64,000 bases of DNA from Caulobacter sp. 602-1. GTDB lineage: Bacteria; Pseudomonadota; Alphaproteobacteria; Caulobacterales; Caulobacteraceae. Each line of letters opens with the position of its first letter. The first letter of the stretch is position 1. The DNA is taken from contig NZ_RRYI01000002.1 of NCBI RefSeq assembly GCF_003931565.1, positions 248,001 to 312,000 on the forward strand. Reading direction: 5' to 3'. Below are positions 52,780 to 61,070 of this stretch, piece by piece. Under the pieces are notes generated by a model. It did not search any database, was not told the DNA's origin, and worked only from the letters and a program-made list of their open reading frames with translations. The position numbers were made by a program, and so were the translations under genes.

Positions 52780-54465
52780 ATGACGGCTTTAGATCGACGG
52801 ACTCTGCTGCGCGGCGCCCTGGCGCTGGGCGCTGTGGGCTTGCTGCCGTCCTGGGCGCGGGCAGGCGAGGCCGGTCGCTCGCCCGCCGCGCTGTCGGGTG
52901 ATGAGATCAAGCTCACCGTCGGCCACACCATGGCGAGGATCGACGGTCGCTCGGGCCACGCCGTCACCGTCAACGGCTCGATCCCCGGCCCGCTGATCCG
53001 GCTCAAGGAAGGCCAGAACGTCCGCCTGTCCGTGACCAACGCGCTGGCCGACGAGGACACCTCCATCCACTGGCACGGGCTGCTGGTGCCGTTCCAGATG
53101 GACGGCGTCCCGGGCGTCAGCTTCCCGGGCATCAAGCCGGGCGAGACCTTCACCTACGACTTCCCGGTGCGGCAGGCCGGGACTTACTGGTGGCACAGCC
53201 ATTCGGGCCTGCAGGAGCAGGTCGGCCTCTACGCGCCGATGATCATCGACCCGGCGGGCGAGGATCCTATTCCCTATGACCGCGAGCATGTGGTGATGCT
53301 GTCGGACTGGAGCTTCCTGCATCCGCACGAGCTGTTCCGGAAGCTGAAGGTCAACGCCGGCCATTTCAACATGCAGAAGCAGACCGTGGCGGGCCTGCTG
53401 GCCGGTCGGGACCAGCCGCTGAAGGACCGCGTCGAGTGGGCCAAGATGCGGATGGACCCCACTGACATCGCCGACGTCACGGGCTCGGTCTACACCTATC
53501 TCGTCAACGGCCACGGTCCGGGCGACAACTGGACGGGCCTGTTCACGCCGGGCGAGCGGGTACGGCTGCGTTTCATCAATTCCGCGGCCATGACGATCTT
53601 CAACGTCCGGATCCCGGGCCTCTCCCTGGAGGTCGTGGCGGCGGATGGTCAGCCGGTGTCGCCGGTCGCCGTCGACGAGTTCCAGATCGCCCCGGCCGAG
53701 ACCTTCGACGTCATCGTCCGGCCGATCGAGGACAAGGCCTTCACCCTGGTCGCGGAAGCTTCGGATCGCTCGGGCCTGGCGCGTGGAACCCTGGCGCCGC
53801 GCCTGGGGGTGTCCGCCGCCGTTCCGCCGCTCCGCACGCGGCCCCTGGCGACCATGAAGGACATGGGCATGGGGAACATGCGTCACGGGATGGACATGCC
53901 CGGCATGGACATGTCGATGCGCTCCCAGGCCAACGCGCCCAACGTGCCGCTGACGCCGGGCGTGCAGACGATCTCGCCGATGCCGATGGATCGCATGAGC
54001 GAGCCGCCGCAGGGTCTGGAGGACGTCGGCCACACGGTGCTGCGCTACGCCGACCTGGCCAGCCTGCATCCGCCGACCGATGCGCGTCCGCCCGGGCGGG
54101 AGATCGAGATCCACCTGACCGGCAACATGGAGCGCTTCATGTGGGCGTTCGACGGCGAGGCGTTCGGGCCGATCAAGAAGCCGATCGCCTTCGAGCGGGG
54201 CGAACGGGCGCGAGTGGTGCTGATCAACGACACCATGATGGCTCATCCGATCCACCTGCACGGCCACTTCTTCGAGCTGGTCAACGGCCAGGATCGCCAG
54301 CCGCTGAAGCACACGATCAATGTGGCGCCGGGCGGCAAGGTCGCCTTCGACCTGACGGCCAGCGAGCCCGGCGACTGGGCCTTCCACTGCCACCTGCTGC
54401 TGCACATGCACGCGGGCATGTTCAACGTCGTCACCGTGCGGCCGCTGGATGGGGAAGCCGCGTGA
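52780..54465 (+). CDS. copA: Copper resistance multicopper oxidase CopA (PcoA)
   Basis: A 561-residue periplasmic multicopper oxidase. A Tat signal (LDRRTLLRGALALGAVGLLPSWARA) is followed by cupredoxin domains carrying the copper motifs HWHGLLVPFQMDGVPGVSFPG, TYWWHSHSGLQEQ, HPIHLHGHFFELVNG and HCHLLLHMHAGMFNVV. A Met-rich loop (about 363-385, MKDMGMGNMRHGMDMPGMDM) is typical of copper-resistance oxidases. It oxidises Cu(I) in the periplasm. copB overlaps its stop. Confidence 0.93.
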   Translation: MTALDRRTLLRGALALGAVGLLPSWARAGEAGRSPAALSGDEIKLTVGHTMARIDGRSGHAVTVNGSIPGPLIRLKEGQNVRLSVTNALADEDTSIHWHGLLVPFQMDGVPGVSFPGIKPGETFTYDFPVRQAGTYWWHSHSGLQEQVGLYAPMIIDPAGEDPIPYDREHVVMLSDWSFLHPHELFRKLKVNAGHFNMQKQTVAGLLAGRDQPLKDRVEWAKMRMDPTDIADVTGSVYTYLVNGHGPGDNWTGLFTPGERVRLRFINSAAMTIFNVRIPGLSLEVVAADGQPVSPVAVDEFQIAPAETFDVIVRPIEDKAFTLVAEASDRSGLARGTLAPRLGVSAAVPPLRTRPLATMKDMGMGNMRHGMDMPGMDMSMRSQANAPNVPLTPGVQTISPMPMDRMSEPPQGLEDVGHTVLRYADLASLHPPTDARPPGREIEIHLTGNMERFMWAFDGEAFGPIKKPIAFERGERARVVLINDTMMAHPIHLHGHFFELVNGQDRQPLKHTINVAPGGKVAFDLTASEPGDWAFHCHLLLHMHAGMFNVVTVRPLDGEAA

Positions 54466-55238
54466 TCGTCGATCTCCAGCACGCGCAGCATCAGGCCGTC
54501 GACCCGCACGCGGGCCACCAGATGGAGGCCGCCAAGCCCGCCGCCGAGGCCAAGCCGCCGGCGATCCCCACCGACCACGCGGCCGAGCGCTTCTACAGCC
54601 CGGGCGTCATGGCCGCCGCCCGAGCCCAGCTTATGAAGGAGCATGGCGGGGCGACGGCGTGGACCGTCCGCGCCGACCAGCTGGAATACCGCTCGCGCGA
54701 CGGCGCCGACGCCCAGGCCTTCGAGGGCGAAGCCTGGTGGGGCGGCGATGCGTCCAAGTGGGTCGTCAAGGCGCGCGGCGAGCGCACCGACGGCGAAGGC
54801 TGGGAGACGGGCGAGGCCGAGGTGCTGAAGGCCTGGCCCGTCGGGCCGTATTTCGATCTTCAGGCCGGGGTTCGTTATGACCTGGCGCCCAAGGGGCGAT
54901 CCTACGCGGCCGTCGGCTTCGAGGGCCTGGCGCCCTATTGGTTCGAGGTGCAGGGGACGGCCTACCTGTCCGATCAGGGCAAGGTCTCCGCGCGCGGGGA
55001 GGCGTCCTACGACCTGCGCCTGACCCAGAAACTGATTCTGCAGCCGCGCGTCGAGGCCGACCTCGCCGAGGCGGGCGCGGCCAAGCTCGAGGGCGGTCTT
55101 CGCCTGCGCTACCAGATCACGCGTGAGTTCGCGCCCTATGTCGGCCTAGTGCGCGAGCGGGCGTTCGGGCCGGCCGTGGTCGCCGGCGAGCGGGCGGGAA
55201 GCACGGCGGTGGTGATCGGCGTTCGCGCCTGGCGTTGA
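54462..55238 (+). CDS. copB: Copper resistance protein CopB (PcoB)-like, no visible signal peptide
   Basis: A 258-residue CopB family beta-barrel protein. A short His/Met-containing stretch (AQHQAVDPHAGHQMEA) is followed by FYSPGVMAAARAQLMKEHGG, then alternating beta strands (QLEYRSRDGADAQAFEGEAWWG, GLAPYWFEVQGTAYLSDQGKVSARGEASYDLRLTQ). The N terminus, from the GTG overlapping the copA stop, has no hydrophobic signal peptide, and the last residues are AWR rather than a C-terminal aromatic. Both are odd for an outer-membrane protein. Confidence 0.8.
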   Translation: MIVDLQHAQHQAVDPHAGHQMEAAKPAAEAKPPAIPTDHAAERFYSPGVMAAARAQLMKEHGGATAWTVRADQLEYRSRDGADAQAFEGEAWWGGDASKWVVKARGERTDGEGWETGEAEVLKAWPVGPYFDLQAGVRYDLAPKGRSYAAVGFEGLAPYWFEVQGTAYLSDQGKVSARGEASYDLRLTQKLILQPRVEADLAEAGAAKLEGGLRLRYQITREFAPYVGLVRERAFGPAVVAGERAGSTAVVIGVRAWR

Positions 55239-55331
55239 CCCTATCGACATAGACAGCTTGCCGCGATCGCAAGCCTGGCCCAACATCCGTTTGACCGGAC
55301 GTAGATCCGGACAACGAGGGAGACAGGCGCG

Positions 55332-56924
55332 ATGGCGGAAGCGATCGATTTCGACCGCATGCGGACCCTGGGCGACGTCGCCCGCTATCACGCGGAGGTC
55401 CGGCCGGAGGAGGTCGCCTTCAGCTTCGAGGGGCGGGACACCCCCTTCGCCGATTTCGACCGTCATTCGAACCAGGTCGCCAACGCCCTGATAGCGGCGG
55501 GTCTGTCGACGGGCGATCGCGTCGCCTATGTCGGCAAGAACAGCGACCACTATTTCGAGTTGCTGATCGGGGCCGCCAAGGCCGGGGTGGTGACCACGCC
55601 GGTCGGCTGGCGGCTGGCGGCGGCTGAGATCGCCTACATCGTCGCCGACAGCGAGGCCAAGATCGTCTTCGTCGGCCCCGAACTGATCGGCCACATCGAG
55701 AGCGTCGCCGCCGAACTGACCCACCGTCCGGTGGTCGTGGCCATGGAGGCCGACGGCGCGGGCGAGCATCCGACCTTCGAAGCCTGGCGCGACGCCCAGT
55801 CCGACGCCGACGCCCACAAGTCGATCGCGACGTCGGACATCGCCATCCAGCTCTACACCTCGGGCACCACGGGGCGGCCCAAGGGCGCGATGCTGACCCA
55901 TGACAACCTGCTGGTCATGCGGCGCGCGGCGGCCAAGGATCCGTTGGCCTGGAACCAGTGGGGGCCGGACGATGTCAGCCTGGTCGCGATGCCGGTGGCC
56001 CATATCGGCGGCACCGGCTGGGGGCTCGTGGGCCTGCTGAACGGCGCCAAGGGCGTGGTGGCGCGCGAGTTCGATCCGTTCAAGGTGCTGGACTATATCG
56101 AGAAGGATCACGTCTCGAAGATGTTCATGGTGCCGGCGGCCTTGCAGATCGTCGTGCGCCAGCCCCGGGCCCGCGAGGTCGACTATTCGCGCTTGACCCA
56201 CATCCTATACGGCGCCGCGCCCATCCCGCTGGACCTGCTGCGCGAGTGCATGGAGGTGTTTGGCTGCGGTTTCGTCCAGCAGTACGGCATGACCGAGACG
56301 ACCGGCACGGTGGTCTATCTGCCGCCCGAGGACCACGATCCGGCGGGGAACAAGCGCATGCGGGCGGCGGGCCTGCCGATGCCCGGCGTCGAGATCAAGG
56401 TCATCGACGAGGCCGGGAACAGCGTGCCGACCGGCGCGGTGGGCGAGGTCGCCGTCCGCTCCCCGGCCAACATGGCCGGCTACTGGAAACTGGCCGACGC
56501 CACCGCCAAGACCGTCGACACCGACGGCTGGCTGCGCACCGGCGACGCCGGTTACCTCGACGAGGACGGCTATCTGTTCATCCACGACCGGGTGAAGGAC
56601 ATGATCATCTCGGGCGGCGAGAACATCTATCCGGCCGAGGTCGAGAGCGCTGTCTACGGTCACCCGCATGTGGCCGAGGTGGCGGTGATCGGCGTGCCGG
56701 ACGAGAAATGGGGCGAGGCGGTCAAGGCGGTGGTCGCGGCCAAGCCGGGCGTGACGCCGGACGCGGCCGATATCATAGCCTTCGCCCGCACCCGGATCGC
56801 GGGCTTCAAGGCGCCGAAGAGCGTGGACTTCGTGGCCGCCCTGCCGAGGAACGCGTCGGGCAAGATCCTGCGCCGGGAACTGCGGGCGCCCTACTGGGAA
56901 GGGCGCGAGCGGCAGGTGAACTAA
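55332..56924 (+). CDS. AMP-dependent acyl-CoA synthetase/fatty acid CoA ligase
   Basis: A 530-residue adenylate-forming enzyme: phosphate loop IQLYTSGTTGRPKGAM (about 174-189), adenine motif QQYGMTETTGTVVYLP, hinge HDRVKDMIISGGENIYPAEVE, and C-terminal catalytic Lys in RNASGKILRRELRAPYW. It activates fatty or aromatic acids to CoA esters. GAGGGAG precedes the ATG. It is unlinked to the copper genes and stands alone before the convergent sugar locus. Confidence 0.92.
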   Translation: MAEAIDFDRMRTLGDVARYHAEVRPEEVAFSFEGRDTPFADFDRHSNQVANALIAAGLSTGDRVAYVGKNSDHYFELLIGAAKAGVVTTPVGWRLAAAEIAYIVADSEAKIVFVGPELIGHIESVAAELTHRPVVVAMEADGAGEHPTFEAWRDAQSDADAHKSIATSDIAIQLYTSGTTGRPKGAMLTHDNLLVMRRAAAKDPLAWNQWGPDDVSLVAMPVAHIGGTGWGLVGLLNGAKGVVAREFDPFKVLDYIEKDHVSKMFMVPAALQIVVRQPRAREVDYSRLTHILYGAAPIPLDLLRECMEVFGCGFVQQYGMTETTGTVVYLPPEDHDPAGNKRMRAAGLPMPGVEIKVIDEAGNSVPTGAVGEVAVRSPANMAGYWKLADATAKTVDTDGWLRTGDAGYLDEDGYLFIHDRVKDMIISGGENIYPAEVESAVYGHPHVAEVAVIGVPDEKWGEAVKAVVAAKPGVTPDAADIIAFARTRIAGFKAPKSVDFVAALPRNASGKILRRELRAPYWEGRERQVN

Positions 56925-56951
56925 AAAAAGGGGCGTCGCGAACGACGCCCC
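56923..56951 (-). terminator. Intrinsic terminator of the beta-glucosidase gene
   Basis: On the minus strand GGGGCGTCG and CGACGCCCC (9-bp stem, 4-nt loop, 56930-56951) are followed by TTTTTTT (complement of 56923-56929). It lies 56 bp after the bglX stop, and its U tract overlaps the end of the convergent CoA-ligase gene. Confidence 0.85.
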
Positions 56952-57006
56952 GAGAAGGGAAGAGACTGACGGATGCGGGGCAAGGGGCAGAAAAGCCCCG
57001 CAACCC

Positions 57007-59289
57007 TCACTTGCCCGCCGGCGAAACCGGCAGGCTCCGGGCCGCCAGGGTGACCTGGACGGTGGAGGAGAGAGCCCGGGACGAAGAGCCCAGGGCGATA
57101 TCGTACTGGCCGGCCGCGATCGACCAGCCATGGGCCTTGCCGTCCCAGACCGCCAGCAGGCGCGGGTCGACCGTCAGGGTCACGCGCCGCGTCGCGCCGG
57201 GGGCGAGGGAGACCTTCTTGAAGCCGGCCAGGCGCTTGGGCGCTTCCCAGCCTCCGGCCTTGGGCGCGACATAGACCTGCGGCACGTCCTTGCCGGCGCG
57301 GGCCCCGACGTTCTTGACGTCGAAGCTGACCGTGACCTTGTCGCCCGTCGCCGTGGCGGTCAGGCCCGAATAGGCGAACTTCGTGTAGGACAGGCCGTGG
57401 CCGAACGGGAACAGCGGCTCGATCTTCTTGAGGTCGTACCACTTGTAGCCGACGGCGGCGCCTTCAAGGTTGTAGTCGACGTCGAAGAGTTCCCCCTCGG
57501 CCTTGCCGACGCCGTCCAGCTTCGGACGCGGCAGGTCGGCCACGCTCTTGGGGAAGCTGACGGGCAGGCGGCCGGTCGCGTCGACCTCGCCGGTCAGGAC
57601 GCGGGCGATGGCTTCGCCGCCGGCCGTGCCCGGGAACCAGGCCTCCACCACGGCGCCGACCTTGTCGAGCCAGGGCATGACCACGGGGCCGCCGGTGATC
57701 AGCACGACCACCGTCTTCTTGTTGGCAGAGGCTACGGCGTCGATCGTGGCGTCCTGGTTGCGCGGCAGGTTCAGGTCGACGACGTCCACCGACTCGGTGG
57801 TCCACTGGTCGGCGAAGACCACGGCCAGGTCGCTGTCGGCGGCCAGCTTGGCGGCGCGGGCGGGATCGGCGCCATCGTCATAGACGACCTTGGCGTTCGG
57901 ATAGCGAGCCTGCAGCGCCTTAAGCGGCGAGGACGGGTAGTAGATCACCGGGCCCGGCCAAGTCGCCGGCTCCAGGCCCTTCACCGCGCGGCCGCCGACC
58001 GGATAGACCTGCGAGGAGCCGCCGCCCGACAGCACGCCGACGTCCGAATGGGCGCCGATCACGGCGATGGTCTTGGCAGTCTTGGCCAGGGGCAGAAGAT
58101 CGCCGTCGTTCTTCAGCAGGACGACGCCTTCCTCGGCGTCGGCCTGAGTGATCTTGGCGTGGGCGGCGAGGGTGGCGGCCGGCAGGTCGACCGGGGCCGG
58201 ATTGACGACCGGATGGTCGACGAGGCCGCTGGCGAACATGGCGCGCAGTACGCGGCGGACCATGTCGTCGATGCGGGCCTGGCTGACCCGGCCGGCGGCC
58301 AGGTCGGCCTTCAGCGGCGCGCCGAAGAACGGTTCCTTGTCGAAGGCTTCGCCGGCCGATTCCTGGTCGAGGCCGGCGTTGGCCGCCTTGGCCGACGAGT
58401 GGTCGGCGCCCCAGTCCGACATGACATAGCCCTTGTAACCCCAGTCCTTCTTCAGGACGGTGTTCAACAGCCAGTCGTTTTCGCAGGCCCAGTCGCCGTT
58501 GACGCGGTTGTAGGCGCACATCACCGAGTGCGGGTCCGACTGTTCGATGGCGAACTGGAAGGCCAGCAGGTCCGAGGTGCGGGCGGCCGCGTCATCGATA
58601 TTCGAGCTGACCACGAAGCGGCCGGTCTCCTGGCCGTTCAGCGCATAGTGCTTGATCGTCGAGATGATGTGGTTGGACTGGATGCCCTTGATCTGGGCGG
58701 CGACCATGGTCCCGGCCAGCCAGGGATCCTCGCCGCCATATTCGAAGTTCCGGCCGTTGCGCGGCTCGCGCATCAGGTTCACGCCGCCGGCCAGCTGGAC
58801 ATTGAAGCCGGAGTCGCGGGCCTCCTTGCCGATCATCGCGCCGCCCTTGAAGGCCAGCTCGGGGTTCCAGGTGGCGGCGGTAGCTAGGCCCGAGGGCAGG
58901 GCGGTGCGGGCGCGCAGGTCCTGGTGGCTGCCCTGGGTGGCGACGCCGACGCCGGCGTCGGTCTGCCACTGACCGGGAATGCCCAGGCGCGGCACGCCGG
59001 CGACATAGCCGGCCGAGGCGTCGTGCGAGTCCTTGTGACGCGTGTACTTCGGTTTCTTGTCCGAGCCGAAGTAGCCGAAGATGACCGTGAACTTCTCGTC
59101 GTTGGTCATCGCCTTCAGCGCCAGGTCGGCGCGGGCGTCGGGGTTGAGCTTGGCGTTCAGCCAGGGATGGGCCGGGGCGGCCGCCGGCTTCTTGGCGGTG
59201 TCGGCCAGGGCCGGAGCGGCGGTGAGCACCGAGGCGGAAGCGCCGATCAGCAGGGCGAGCCGCAGGCCCCGCCAGGTCGTCCGAGTCAT
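57007..59289 (-). CDS. bglX: Glycoside hydrolase family 3 beta-glucosidase
   Basis: A 760-residue GH3 enzyme with a Sec signal peptide (MTRTTWRGLRLALLIGASASVLTAAPALA/D). The N-terminal catalytic TIM barrel includes the nucleophile region GYVMSDWGADHSS; the C-terminal alpha/beta sandwich follows (IAVIGAHSDVGVLSGGGSSQVYPVGG), then a fibronectin-like domain (VSFDVKNVGARAGKDVPQVYVAPK). It hydrolyses beta-glucosides or cello-oligosaccharides in the periplasm. GGAGG precedes the ATG. It is the second gene of lacI-bglX and lies opposite a TonB receptor, which fits a beta-glucoside uptake locus. Confidence 0.9.
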   Translation of the reverse strand: MTRTTWRGLRLALLIGASASVLTAAPALADTAKKPAAAPAHPWLNAKLNPDARADLALKAMTNDEKFTVIFGYFGSDKKPKYTRHKDSHDASAGYVAGVPRLGIPGQWQTDAGVGVATQGSHQDLRARTALPSGLATAATWNPELAFKGGAMIGKEARDSGFNVQLAGGVNLMREPRNGRNFEYGGEDPWLAGTMVAAQIKGIQSNHIISTIKHYALNGQETGRFVVSSNIDDAAARTSDLLAFQFAIEQSDPHSVMCAYNRVNGDWACENDWLLNTVLKKDWGYKGYVMSDWGADHSSAKAANAGLDQESAGEAFDKEPFFGAPLKADLAAGRVSQARIDDMVRRVLRAMFASGLVDHPVVNPAPVDLPAATLAAHAKITQADAEEGVVLLKNDGDLLPLAKTAKTIAVIGAHSDVGVLSGGGSSQVYPVGGRAVKGLEPATWPGPVIYYPSSPLKALQARYPNAKVVYDDGADPARAAKLAADSDLAVVFADQWTTESVDVVDLNLPRNQDATIDAVASANKKTVVVLITGGPVVMPWLDKVGAVVEAWFPGTAGGEAIARVLTGEVDATGRLPVSFPKSVADLPRPKLDGVGKAEGELFDVDYNLEGAAVGYKWYDLKKIEPLFPFGHGLSYTKFAYSGLTATATGDKVTVSFDVKNVGARAGKDVPQVYVAPKAGGWEAPKRLAGFKKVSLAPGATRRVTLTVDPRLLAVWDGKAHGWSIAAGQYDIALGSSSRALSSTVQVTLAARSLPVSPAGK

Positions 59290-59351
59290 GTTTCCTCCGT
59301 CGTCTTCTTCTTGCGCCCCCGCGCGGCCTCGGGCCGGGTTGGGGGAGGGGT

Positions 59352-60395
59352 TCAAGTCTTTCGCCGAGGCGGCGCGCCGCTCCGGGCTGGACCGGTGGAT
59401 TCGCGCACCACAAGGCTGTGCTGCGCGAGGAAGGGTGTGTTGGTCTTGCCGGCGCCCTCGTTGGCGCTCCACGCCGCGAAGGTGTGCATCGCGCGCAGGG
59501 CCATCTGATCGAACGGCTGGCGGATCGTGGTCAGGGTCGGCCAGATGACGCCGGCGATCGGGGCGTCGTCGAAGCCGACCACCGAGACGTCGTCGGGGAT
59601 CCGCAGGCCGCGGCGCTGGACTTCCATGCAGGTGGCGGCGGCCATGTCGTCATTGGCGGCGAAGATCGCGGTCGGCGGCTCGTCGATGTCCAGCAACTGG
59701 CGGGCCGCGTCGAGACCGGTCTTGAAGGTGAACTCGCCGCCGACGATCAGCTCGGGCGGCGGGCGCGGCAGGCCTCGCGCGGCATAGGCCTCGAAGAAGC
59801 CGTTGCGGCGGTGGGTGCTGGCGGCGTGGTCCGGGTGGCCGGCGATGTGGCCGATGCGGGTGTGGCCCAGCGAGAACAGGTGCTCGACCACCTCGCGCGC
59901 GGCGGCGCGGTCGTCCATGCCGATGGCCGGGAACTGCGGATCGGGCGTCGTGGGCGTGATCAGCACGCAGCGCACGTCCAGTTCGCGCATCAGCTCCTTC
60001 ATCGGGCCGAAGTCGCATTCCGGCGGCAGCAGGATCATTTCGCGGATGCCGCCGTCGCGGACGAAGGCGCGGACACGGTCGGCCCAGCCGGGAATCGGTC
60101 CCTCGGACAGATCGACCGACAGGTGGCGGCCGGTCTCGACGCAGGCCAGCAGCAGAGCGTGATGGACGCGGGTATGGTAGCCGCCAGACGGATCGCCCAT
60201 CAGCACGCCCACGGAACCAGAGCCCAGCGAGCGCAGGCTGCGGGCCACGGCGCTGGGCTGATAGTCTAGGTCGGCCATGGCCGCGCGGACACGGTCGCGC
60301 GTCTTGGCGCTGACACTGTCGTGATCGTTGAGAACGCGGGAGACGGTCTTGGGCGAAACGCCCGCCCGCTCGGCCACGTCGGTGATCGTCGTCAT
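59352..60395 (-). CDS. LacI family transcriptional regulator
   Basis: A 347-residue LacI/GalR protein. The N-terminal HTH (MTTITDVAERAGVSPKTVSRVLNDHDSVSAKTRDRV) and hinge are followed by a periplasmic-binding-like sugar domain (GVLMGDPSGGYHTRVHHALLLACVETGRHL ... PTAIFAANDDMAAATCMEVQRRGLRIPDDVSVVGFDDAPIAG). It probably represses bglX and the divergent TonB receptor and responds to a glucoside. A LacI-type palindrome lies in the divergent region. An in-frame TTG six codons upstream is less likely. Confidence 0.93.
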   Translation of the reverse strand: MTTITDVAERAGVSPKTVSRVLNDHDSVSAKTRDRVRAAMADLDYQPSAVARSLRSLGSGSVGVLMGDPSGGYHTRVHHALLLACVETGRHLSVDLSEGPIPGWADRVRAFVRDGGIREMILLPPECDFGPMKELMRELDVRCVLITPTTPDPQFPAIGMDDRAAAREVVEHLFSLGHTRIGHIAGHPDHAASTHRRNGFFEAYAARGLPRPPPELIVGGEFTFKTGLDAARQLLDIDEPPTAIFAANDDMAAATCMEVQRRGLRIPDDVSVVGFDDAPIAGVIWPTLTTIRQPFDQMALRAMHTFAAWSANEGAGKTNTPFLAQHSLVVRESTGPARSGAPPRRKT

Positions 60396-60703
60396 GGGTC
60401 CCCGTATCCCCAACCGCCAAGCTTGTCCTGGCCACCCCAGCAGCGAAAGGCGGCGTCCACAAGGCGGTGAACCTTTGGAGCCTTAGTCCATCTTGTCTTG
60501 GATGTCATGTCGTTGGGACAAAAATGGGTCAAAAATGGCTGGTCGACAGGACATTATCGGGACATTTCGAGCGGGTAGGGTCGTGTCCGCTGCCTGTTTC
60601 CCAAGGTGCTTCCGACGAGTTGGTAGCAATGTAGCGCCGCTGTAATGCTGGGTGCGGCGTCGCCGTTCCTTCCGGGAAAGACAAGTTAAAACAAGGAATA
60701 TTT

Positions 60704-60760
60704 ATGTTCGGCCGTAAGGCTTCAGGCGCCGAACGGCTCCACGGCGTGGGGCCACGCTAG
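60704..60760 (+). CDS. Possible 18-residue leader peptide
   Basis: ATG TTC GGC CGT ... CGC TAG encodes MFGRKASGAERLHGVGPR. AAGGAA lies 5 nt before the ATG. It sits about 310 bp upstream of the TonB receptor on the same strand. No homology is known to me; it is supported only by its ribosome binding site. Confidence 0.25.
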   Translation: MFGRKASGAERLHGVGPR

Positions 60761-60796
60761 GTGTGTCGGCCGGTCAAAGCCCTTGTTTCCTGGGAA

Positions 60797-60810
60797 TGAC
60801 AACGTTGACA
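60797..60810. promoter_or_regulatory. Putative LacI-family operator
   Basis: TGACAACGTTGACA, a 14-bp near-palindrome with perfect core CAACGTTG centred on the CG step, characteristic of LacI/GalR operators. It is about 260 bp upstream of the TonB receptor and 400 bp upstream of lacI. Confidence 0.65.
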
Positions 60811-61070
60811 TTGTTGTTGACTTGCTCGGGACATTTGAGGAATGTGACGGCGTTCGACGAAGGCGCGGGGCCGGAGTCGAAAATCCGGGCGCCGGGGTCG
60901 CCGGGGATCTTGTCCGATCGCGACACACACGCGACGGGCGGGTTCGCAAAAGCCTCAAACGCTTCTCGAAAGCCGTCGACAAGAGCGGCGGCGCGAGCAG
61001 CGGGCGGGCGGCCAATAAGAACGACTTATTTTGGGGAGCGAGGAATTGTCACAGGAAGCAAGGAAAGCCG

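Larger units (their letters stand above)
60396..61070. other. 675-bp divergent control region between lacI and the TonB receptor
   Basis: No protein-coding gene is supported apart from an 18-codon open frame (60704-60760). The region contains a LacI-type palindrome (60797-60810) and an 11-bp direct repeat TCGGGACATTT at 60557-60567 and 60826-60836. The length is large for a simple divergent promoter pair and suggests more regulation than one repressor. Confidence 0.6.
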
